From positions 1 through 64,000 of the forward strand of contig CAKSEC010000007.1 of assembly GCA_934446355.1 (NCBI GenBank): a stretch of 64,000 bases of DNA, given 5' to 3'. The stretch is from an uncultured Oscillospiraceae bacterium (GTDB lineage: Bacteria; Bacillota; Clostridia; Oscillospirales; Ruminococcaceae). Each line of letters begins with the position of its first letter. Within the stretch, counting starts at the first letter, position 1. The translations under genes were made by a program, and so were the position numbers. Positions 58,209 to 64,000 of the stretch are shown here, piece after piece. Below the pieces are notes generated by a model, which saw nothing but the letters and a program-made list of their open reading frames with translations, did no database searches and had not been told where the DNA came from.

Positions 58209-58422
58209 CGGCGGGTGAATGCTGAGTTGATCGGCGGCATTCACTGATATACGGCATTGATCGGGCGGGACGGCGGGTTCATATAGATAAAGCTTACTGC
58301 TAAGACGGCGCAGCGGCACAAGCTGCAGTGTGCAGGACGTAATAAGAGGTGCGGCAGCTGCGCAGGTCTTTTGCAGGGCTTTTACACAGGTACTATATTT
58401 AATTACACAGGAGGAAATCAAA

Positions 58423-59313
58423 ATGGCAGATACTATCAATTACGCACAGGTATTTCAGAAGGAACTTGACAAGCAGGTGCTGGAGGGTTCGACTTCCGGC
58501 TGGATGGAGGAAAATGCTTCTCAGGTCATTTACAACGGCGGCAGCGAGATAAAAATGCCCAAGATGAGCCTGCAGGGGCTTGGCAGCTACAGCAGAAACA
58601 GCGGCTATGTGAGCGGCGCAGTTACATATTCCTACGAAACGTTCACCCTGACTCAGGACAGAGGCAGACGCTTCCGTATAGACGCGCTTGACGTTGACGA
58701 AACCGGCTTCGGACTGGCTGCGGCAAACGTTGCGTCTGAGTTCCAGCGCACTCAGGTGATCCCTGAGATAGACGCATATCGCTATTCAAAGCTTGCGGAC
58801 GCAGCGGGTATTTCTGAGACATACACACCGGACAAGTCTACGGTCATGTCAACGCTTCTGGCTCAGCTGAGCAAGGTGAGGGACATCACTGGCGACGAGG
58901 GCGATGTGGTCATCGTCATGAGCCGTCCGGTATACGACAAGCTCATGCTTTCCGGCGAGATATCCTACGCAGTGGACAATGCGCAGTTCAGACAGGGCGA
59001 ACTGGAGTTCGGCGTTAAGACAATAAACGGCGTTCCGGTCATTCCTGTTCCTTCGGCGAGAATGAAGACTGAATACACCTTTAAGACCGGCGACGAAGGC
59101 GGCTTTGCGGCTAAGGATACGGCTAAGGATATTAACTGGATCATCTGCCCCAAGTCCGCACCTATTGCGGTGTCTAAGACCGATAATGTGAAGATAATCA
59201 CGCCTGAGGCAAATCAGTTTGCCGACGCATGGGACATCGACTACCGCAAGTATCACGACCTGTTCATTCCGGACAACAAGAAAGCGGTTATCGCTGTTTC
59301 TGTAGGAAAGTAA
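58423..59313 (+). CDS. phage major capsid protein
   Basis: About 296 aa from ATG 58423 (AGGAGGAAATCAAA; the longer reading is unsupported). MADTINYAQVFQKELDKQVLEGSTSGWME is the usual N-arm of this Firmicutes-phage capsid group. SQVIYNGGSEIKMPKMSLQGLGSYSRN and the E-loop/A-domain like IPEIDAYRYSKLADAAG and KTINGVPVIPVPSARMKTEY follow. The HK97-type fold is inferred from pattern. Preceded by a 214-bp gap with no ORF. Intact length argues for retention, not decay. Confidence 0.82.
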   Translation: MADTINYAQVFQKELDKQVLEGSTSGWMEENASQVIYNGGSEIKMPKMSLQGLGSYSRNSGYVSGAVTYSYETFTLTQDRGRRFRIDALDVDETGFGLAAANVASEFQRTQVIPEIDAYRYSKLADAAGISETYTPDKSTVMSTLLAQLSKVRDITGDEGDVVIVMSRPVYDKLMLSGEISYAVDNAQFRQGELEFGVKTINGVPVIPVPSARMKTEYTFKTGDEGGFAAKDTAKDINWIICPKSAPIAVSKTDNVKIITPEANQFADAWDIDYRKYHDLFIPDNKKAVIAVSVGK

Positions 59314-59353
59314 ATCGTTATCAGGTTCAGGGGAGGGGGAAACTCCTCCCCAA

Positions 59354-59456
59354 AGATTGTCGATAAACCCTCACCTTCGTCGTCACCAACCCAACGACAG
59401 GCACTAAGCCTAGTCGTTAGGTTGGTTCCTAGAATCTGAGGGCTTCTCGCCAGTCT
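59354..59456 (+). repeat. 103-bp structured repeat, copy E
   Basis: Third arm subfamily: CCAACCCAACGAC with GTCGTTAGGTTGG. Inserted between the capsid and connector genes of the phage-like cluster. Confidence 0.92.
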
Positions 59457-59515
59457 GTAAACAGAACAATTAAACAAGTTAATGGAAATTACTTTCAGGT
59501 TAATTAGGAGGAACT

Positions 59516-59908
59516 ATGCTTATCACGGTAAATGAATACAGCAGCATGGGCTTCCCGACCGTCAAGGGCGGAGATGTGGAAAGCTGCATTTTAAGAAGCG
59601 GTTATATTATTTCTGCGCTGACTGACGGCAGGGCAGAAAAGGCAGTATCCGCGGGTGGAAAGCCTGCGGAACTAGTAAAGCAGGCAGCCGGATTTCAGAC
59701 GTATATGCTGCTGAAAGAGGCAGAGGAAAACACCAACACAGAACATTCGGGCAGCGAAAAGGTGTCGCTGGGGGATTACTCCTACAGCAGCCAGAGCAGC
59801 TCTAAGACTGAAACACAGACGTCTGACTGCGAGGAAACGGGGATAAATGTAATAAGGCTGCTGCGCTCGGCGGGCTGCCTTTATGCGGGAGTGGAGGTGC
59901 TGGAATGA
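59516..59908 (+). CDS. head-tail connector-like protein, 130 aa
   Basis: Starts MLITVNEYSSMGFPTVKGGDVES after TTAGGAGGAACT. The N-terminal helical pattern (ESCILRSGYIISALTDGR) is that of gp6/gp15-type adaptors, while the rest (SGSEKVSLGDYSYSSQSSSKTETQ) matches connector proteins encoded just after capsids. It closes the portal ring in siphophages. A 4-nt overlap (ATGAGC) with the next gene. Confidence 0.68.
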   Translation: MLITVNEYSSMGFPTVKGGDVESCILRSGYIISALTDGRAEKAVSAGGKPAELVKQAAGFQTYMLLKEAEENTNTEHSGSEKVSLGDYSYSSQSSSKTETQTSDCEETGINVIRLLRSAGCLYAGVEVLE

Positions 59909-60252
59909 GCGGGATACTTCCGATACCCTCGGAACTTCTGACGGACAGCGCAGTGCTTAAAACGCCGTCAGGAGCGGGATATAAGACCACGAACCTTGAA
60001 TATGTCCGTATAATCAGGACGAGCGAGGTGACCGACTATACGGCGGGCAGGGTCAGGGACTGCACGGAGATAGTCATGTATTACGACTGCGTGAACTCCT
60101 ACCCGGAGGACATCGTGTTCTCGGCGGGGCAGCTTCTGGAGTACTGCGGCGAGGAATACGAACTGGTAAAGTCGGAACTTTTTGCGGGAGAAGAGCCGCA
60201 CCACTACCGCATTACAGCGAGAAAGACCGGCGGCGCATTCAGTCCGAACTGA
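59905..60252 (+). CDS. minor capsid/connector protein, 115 aa
   Basis: MSGILPIPSELLTDSAVLKTPSGAGYKTTNLEYVRIIRT: this start is that of the putative minor capsid protein 1 family found next to SPP1-type portals. Likely a second head-completion protein. Coupled to the gene before it. Confidence 0.75.
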   Translation: MSGILPIPSELLTDSAVLKTPSGAGYKTTNLEYVRIIRTSEVTDYTAGRVRDCTEIVMYYDCVNSYPEDIVFSAGQLLEYCGEEYELVKSELFAGEEPHHYRITARKTGGAFSPN

Positions 60253-60265
60253 AAGGAGGAGCGAC

Positions 60266-60409
60266 ATGAAAACACAGAACAAGACGACATCGGCAAAGCA
60301 GACTGCACTCACGCCTGAGGAAAGCTACCGCCTTGCGAAGCTTATCAGAGCGGGGAAGCGGGAACTTGACAGGCAGTACAACATAAAAAAGGCGCGCAGG
60401 CAGCGTTAA
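60266..60409 (+). CDS. small basic phage-cluster protein, 47 aa
   Basis: From ATG 60266 (AAAGGAGGAGCGAC). A soluble Lys/Arg-rich helix (PEESYRLAKLIRAGKRELDRQYNIKKARRQR). No family recognised. Spacing and ribosome site say it is translated. Could bind nucleic acid or a structural partner. Confidence 0.62.
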   Translation: MKTQNKTTSAKQTALTPEESYRLAKLIRAGKRELDRQYNIKKARRQR

Positions 60410-60427
60410 AATGCAGGGAGGTGCAAC

Positions 60428-60790
60428 ATGACTATCTGGATAAACGGCACGGAATTCAGCCGTATCACAGAATTTGCCGCAGAGAGGGAAACACGCCGCA
60501 CGGATATACGCTATAATACACGGGGCGATATGCTGATAGACCTTGTGGGCAGAAAATACTGCCTGACGGTGCGCTTCGGGCTGCTGACCTCTGCGGAACT
60601 TGCAAAGCTGAGGTCGCTCACGCAGGAGATATTCGTGCAGGTGAAATTCCCAGCGCCTGAGGGCACAGAGGCTGACGGCGGGTATGTTACGTCGGATTTC
60701 CATATTTCGGACGAACCTGCGCCGGTGGTCACACAGGTGAACGGAGTGACGATGTACGGCGGCGTAGAGCTTATCATGAAGCAGAAATGA
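60428..60790 (+). CDS. tail/baseplate-like protein, 120 aa
   Basis: ATG 60428 after GGGAGGTGCAAC. Beta-rich (MTIWINGTEFSRITEFAAERETRRTDIRYNTRGDM; KYCLTVRFGLLTSAELAKL), resembling small phage tail components that assemble with the hub. Sits where tail-tube and tape-measure genes would normally be, but no tape measure follows. Assignment is by context only. Confidence 0.55.
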   Translation: MTIWINGTEFSRITEFAAERETRRTDIRYNTRGDMLIDLVGRKYCLTVRFGLLTSAELAKLRSLTQEIFVQVKFPAPEGTEADGGYVTSDFHISDEPAPVVTQVNGVTMYGGVELIMKQK

Positions 60791-60801
60791 GGTGATGGTA
60801 T

Positions 60802-62292
60802 ATGGTTGAGGTTTCGGATAAATTCAAGCGTCTGGCGCAGGAAAACGGGCGCAGGGTCAGCTGCAGGGTCATCGCTGACGGCGTGGAATTTCTGGACGAT
60901 ACGCTGACGGAACTTACGTTTGACGACGTAGTTCACCCGGACTGGTTCACAGTGGGAACGACCTGCGCAAATCGCCTGCATTTCACTGCGAGATATACGG
61001 GGGAACTTTCTTCCGGCGCTGAGGTCAGGGCAGAGGTCAGTTTTGACGGCGAGGAATGGTGTCCGCTTGGAGTGTTCTATATTTCACGGAGGTACCTCAG
61101 AGGGAACTACGTCAGCATCACCGCATATGACAGAATGTACACGCTTGACGTCGGCTGGAGTTATTCGGGAGCGCTGCCGGTCAAATCGGACGACCTGCTG
61201 CGTGAGATATGCTCGGAATACGGCATTGAATGCGTTGAAGCAGGGCGTTCGTTCACGCTGGAGGAACTTCCGGACAACTGCACCGCACGTGATATGATAG
61301 GCTACATCGCAGGCATAAACAAGGCGTGCGCAAAGCTTGACAAAAAGGGCAGGCTGACGCTGAAAAATCACAGGAACTGCGAGTTCTTCCTGTCTGATTC
61401 TAACTGCTGGCAGGTGCAGCGCAATATGGGAAGGTCGGTGGTGACCTGCATAAAGGCTGACACAGGGGACGGAGTTATTCAGGCGGGCGGCGGTGCGCAG
61501 ATATCGACGGTGGAGATGTACAACCCGCTTATGACGCAGGGTATCGCAGACGAAATGCTGATACTGTTCAAGCCGTTTTCGTTCTACGGAGCGGAACTGC
61601 ATATGCAGGGAATGCCGTTCCTTGAAGCAGGGGACAGCGTGTATTTCGTTGATGGCAGCAATCTCACGTTTATCGTGCTCAGCGAGATAGAATACACCTA
61701 CAACGGCGGGCTTTCCGCCGTGGCATATTCCAAGAACAAACTGTATGAGGAGGAGAGCGGCGACCTTGAAGAGCTTCTGCAGAAGCTGCAGCATACGAAA
61801 AATGCGGTGTACTATCGGCAGGTGAATACCGGCAGGCGCATTACGCTTGACGAAGGGCAGCAGATAGTGGCGGATTTCGAGTTCAACACGGAGGAGGAGT
61901 GCTTTGCACAGCTTGACGTGAATCTTACCCTGACGCAGGACGATGGGGATATGCTTATCGCCGGTATAAACGTGAACGGCGAGGATATCTCACGGCGAAT
62001 ACGCAACAGTATCACGGGCAAGGGGTATCAGCTGGTGCATATCTATCATCTGGTGGAAAAGCTTCCTGCGGGGAAGAACAGAGTTTATGTCACGCTGCAG
62101 ACCAATTCGGGCAGTGCATATATATCAAGAGGCGACCTGCTGGCTACGCTGGTGGGTCATGGAATATACGGAAATGCGGGAAGTCAGAGGGACAAGGTCG
62201 CACTTATCGACACGCCGATGAAAATTGAACTGAAGCTGTCGGGCTTTGGGCTTCTGGATATTTCCGAGGAAATGAGCGAGGAGGTCACATGA
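60802..62292 (+). CDS. phage tail hub/adsorption protein
   Basis: 496 aa from ATG 60802 (GAGGTGATGGTAT). The N-terminal 330 residues have the tail-hub pattern of Firmicutes phages: VIADGVEFLDDTLTELTFDDVVHPDWFTVGTTCANRLHF, ... VDGSNLTFIVLSEIEYTYNGGLSAVAYSKNK. The C-terminal beta-sandwich-like domain NTEEECFAQLDVNLTLTQDD ... VYVTLQTNSGSAYISRG resembles fibre-type domains. Hence a short baseplate hub fused to a trimerisation or display domain. Overlaps the next gene by 4 nt. Confidence 0.7.
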   Translation: MVEVSDKFKRLAQENGRRVSCRVIADGVEFLDDTLTELTFDDVVHPDWFTVGTTCANRLHFTARYTGELSSGAEVRAEVSFDGEEWCPLGVFYISRRYLRGNYVSITAYDRMYTLDVGWSYSGALPVKSDDLLREICSEYGIECVEAGRSFTLEELPDNCTARDMIGYIAGINKACAKLDKKGRLTLKNHRNCEFFLSDSNCWQVQRNMGRSVVTCIKADTGDGVIQAGGGAQISTVEMYNPLMTQGIADEMLILFKPFSFYGAELHMQGMPFLEAGDSVYFVDGSNLTFIVLSEIEYTYNGGLSAVAYSKNKLYEEESGDLEELLQKLQHTKNAVYYRQVNTGRRITLDEGQQIVADFEFNTEEECFAQLDVNLTLTQDDGDMLIAGINVNGEDISRRIRNSITGKGYQLVHIYHLVEKLPAGKNRVYVTLQTNSGSAYISRGDLLATLVGHGIYGNAGSQRDKVALIDTPMKIELKLSGFGLLDISEEMSEEVT

Positions 62293-63611
62293 TGGAGGGA
62301 AAGGCTACATTCACGCTTGCGGACGCCGCAACGGGAAAAAAGGTAAAGCGCCTGTGCGAGCATAACATGGTCACGGACGCAGTGAAAAGGATATTTGCGC
62401 CGCCGCTGTATGCGATAATGCAGAAATACAGCATATCTGATTTTCTCAAAAGCGTTATGCCGATGAGCACGAAGCTGTTCGGCGGGATAATGCTGCTGGG
62501 CAATAACTTAGATGAGAACGCTTCAAACGTTGTGCCGGGAAAGGACATGATACCGGTAGCTACGGCGGGCGGCGCATATTCCGGCTCGAATATCATGAGG
62601 GGAACGCTTAACGAGAACGAATGCTACGCCACGGAGAAGGGCTACCATTTCACGTGGGATTTTGGAACGGACAAGGCGAACGGTACGATAAAATGCGCAG
62701 CGCTGACGAGCAGAGTTTTCGGAGATTCGGGCTTTGCGGCTGAGGACAGATATTCCACGGCGCTGATGGACGCACAGAAACCGAACGATATCGGCGCTGC
62801 AACAACGCAGATGATCAGTTCCAAGGGGCAGTATCTCGGAACCTTTCAGAAGCAGACGCATACTTATATCCGCAGGAATATCGACAACAGCATTACATTC
62901 CTGCGGGTGAAAAGCGCAGACCCTTCTGCGATAGGTCTGAACGACCAGCATATGTACGGTCTGGAATCAGAGCCGTATTATTCGGTGGTAGTCACTTGCC
63001 CGATAATATATCAGTATGAAGCTAAGTGCTTCGTTGATATCGCCACACGCACGGTGTATTTCTTTTCGGGCATCAACCGTGCGAACGGGGAATACAGCAT
63101 AGACTATTTCGGCGTTGATCTGGACAGCTTCACTGTTGTGAGTCAGGGAACACAGAAGCTGGCTCACGACTATACAAGAAACATTGCGGCTGCGCTATAC
63201 GAGGGCAGCTTTTACTTAGCGACAGACACGGGCGTTGATGTTTACAGTCCGTCGGGAGAGGTGCTGAAAAGCTATACGCTGCCTACGATGTCTATTCTGG
63301 CGTGGTTCTGCACGGTGAACGGCGTTCTGATGCTTGGTAATGGCTTGAATCTTGTTTATACGCTGTACAACAGCAAATTCTACCCCAGCTATAACTCACA
63401 GGGAGTTCTGCCGACATACTCGGCGGACATCAGCCTGCCTTACTGCCCGCTAAGCAGCTACTATATGAACTACAATGCTTCAAATGGGGCGAGCATCGAC
63501 CCGTTCCTTGGGATAACAGCGAACTACTTTGCGACGATCAATAACCTGAGCGAGCCGATCGAAAAGACTAATGCGCATACGCTCAAGGTCACTTATGATA
63601 TTACGAATTGA
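62289..63611 (+). CDS. tail-fibre/receptor-binding-like protein, 440 aa
   Basis: The N-terminal attachment-like segment (KATFTLADAATGKKVKRLCEHNMVTDAVKRIF; GGAYSGSNIMRGTLNENECYATEKGYHFTWDFGTD) is common at the ends of Firmicutes-phage tail operons. The C-terminal half (residues 210-430) is a beta-propeller-like region (TRTVYFFSGINRANGEYS; AAALYEGSFYLATDTGVDVYSPSGEVLKSYTL). It is probably a host- or surface-binding module. Last gene of the cluster; terminator 63622-63651. Confidence 0.7.
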   Translation: MMEGKATFTLADAATGKKVKRLCEHNMVTDAVKRIFAPPLYAIMQKYSISDFLKSVMPMSTKLFGGIMLLGNNLDENASNVVPGKDMIPVATAGGAYSGSNIMRGTLNENECYATEKGYHFTWDFGTDKANGTIKCAALTSRVFGDSGFAAEDRYSTALMDAQKPNDIGAATTQMISSKGQYLGTFQKQTHTYIRRNIDNSITFLRVKSADPSAIGLNDQHMYGLESEPYYSVVVTCPIIYQYEAKCFVDIATRTVYFFSGINRANGEYSIDYFGVDLDSFTVVSQGTQKLAHDYTRNIAAALYEGSFYLATDTGVDVYSPSGEVLKSYTLPTMSILAWFCTVNGVLMLGNGLNLVYTLYNSKFYPSYNSQGVLPTYSADISLPYCPLSSYYMNYNASNGASIDPFLGITANYFATINNLSEPIEKTNAHTLKVTYDITN

Positions 63612-63621
63612 GATTTTTTTG

Positions 63622-63651
63622 ATTACCCCGTTTATTCGGGGTAATTTTTTT
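63622..63651 (+). terminator. terminator of the phage-like cluster
   Basis: ATTACCCCG-TTTATT-CGGGGTAAT followed by TTTTTT. Confidence 0.88.
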
Positions 63652-63666
63652 GTACCTTTCTTCGCC

Positions 63667-63695
63667 TTGACTTACTGCCGAGAATGCAGTATAAT
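63667..63695 (+). promoter_or_regulatory. promoter of rRNA methyltransferase gene
   Basis: TTGACT, 17 bp, TATAAT, 41 bp before ATG 63737. Confidence 0.85.
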
Positions 63696-63736
63696 ATAAT
63701 TCAGAACATAAGCAGTTAAGCTGAAAGGATATTAAC

Positions 63737-64000
63737 ATGACTGAAAAAACCTGTCCTGCTGCGAAAAAGTGCAGCGGGTGCCAGCTGTCGAATCTCACAT
63801 ATGAGCAGCAGCTTGAATGGAAGCAGAAAGACGTGCAGGGACTGCTGGGAAAATACTGCGAAGTCCTGCCGATAGTACCCATGGAGGACCCGACCGGATA
63901 TCGCTGCAAGGTTCAGGCGGTTTTCCGCAGCGACCGCAGCGGTAAGATAATTTCAGGGGTGTATCAGTCCTCGCGAAACGGAATAGTGGGTATCGACCGC
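63737..64000 (+). CDS. rlmD: 23S rRNA (uracil-5-)-methyltransferase, 3' end outside window
   Basis: First 88 codons only. CPAAKKCSGCQLSNLTYEQQLEWKQKDV has the Cys pattern of the iron-sulfur cluster site of RumA/RlmCD enzymes, and PTGYRCKVQAVFR the start of the core. Methylates U in 23S rRNA with SAM. ATG 63737 after AAAGGATATTAAC. The gene has its own promoter and is independent of the phage-like cluster. RlmC/RlmD specificity cannot be told from this part. Confidence 0.85.
   Translation, partial: MTEKTCPAAKKCSGCQLSNLTYEQQLEWKQKDVQGLLGKYCEVLPIVPMEDPTGYRCKVQAVFRSDRSGKIISGVYQSSRNGIVGIDR

Overview
ORGANISM. The window looks like a chromosome segment of a gut or rumen Clostridium, most likely Oscillospiraceae/Ruminococcus-like (inference from content, not from a database search). 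Reasons: Shine-Dalgarno sites are strong and of Firmicutes type, most promoters are TTGACA-N17-TATAAT, there is a T-box leader, lipoproteins carry LxGC lipoboxes, one surface protein has an NPDTG-type sorting tail, a GH74 xyloglucanase-like lipoprotein is present, and the GntR/ABC, ClpC, Lon and asparagine synthetase genes are Gram-positive in style. LAYOUT 1-13.2 kb. The left edge is a tRNA-Ser(GCU) cut by the window, followed by a diguanylate-cyclase-like gene. Next comes a roughly 600-nt structured non-coding RNA on the minus strand with its own promoter and terminator. A tRNA-Lys(UUU) follows, and its 3' half is the attachment site of a 10.5-kb integrated element (2604-13069), bounded by 137/136-bp direct repeats. 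The element is a filamentous-phage (inovirus) prophage. One leftward operon carries a gV-like ssDNA-binding protein, tiny membrane proteins of pVII/pIX size, coat-like proteins with a shared NP...FGR C-terminal module, a pIII-like adhesin, a Zot/pI-like ATPase, a rolling-circle Rep and a tyrosine integrase. A divergent repressor, two mirror-image operators, a BrnT/BrnA toxin-antitoxin pair, and a hairpin-rich candidate origin/packaging region complete it. LAYOUT 13.2-34 kb. RelB/YoeB-type toxin-antitoxin genes sit just outside attR. Ordinary chromosomal genes follow: acylphosphatase, nitroreductase, a SUKH-type protein, NnrD/E, a metal P-type ATPase broken by a 91-bp MITE, YsxC, Lon, an acyltransferase, DusB, a DUF815 ATPase, a BtuF-like binding protein, polysaccharide deacetylase, D-2-hydroxyacid dehydrogenase, a GNAT protein, and a TetR-controlled ABC exporter whose ATPase is frameshifted inside Walker A. 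LAYOUT 34-56 kb. This part holds a Cys/Gly-rich 51-aa membrane protein, ClpC, an Rpn-type nuclease, initiator tRNA-Met, a histidine phosphatase with a Tc1/mariner-type MITE in its leader, GH74, a ZinT-like surface protein, DAHP synthase, a T-box with a probable Tyr specifier, a lipoprotein, a NUDIX hydrolase, TyrRS, a GntR/ABC-2 operon, AsnB and a polar amino-acid ABC importer. LAYOUT 56-64 kb. A compact phage-like structural cluster has portal, scaffold-like, capsid, connectors, hub-like and fibre-like genes, but no terminase, tape measure, lysis or integrase gene in view. It is followed by the start of a 23S rRNA m5U methyltransferase. DISPERSED STRUCTURE. Five copies of a 103-bp hairpin repeat (about 18.0, 30.2, 34.1, 48.2 and 59.4 kb) share nearly constant ends and loop. 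Their 13-bp inner arms differ completely between subfamilies yet stay self-complementary, which points to selection on structure. The best candidates for something new are this repeat family, the tRNA-adjacent large RNA with its sixfold internal motif, the paired pseudoknot-like leaders inside the inovirus, and the terminase-less capsid cluster.
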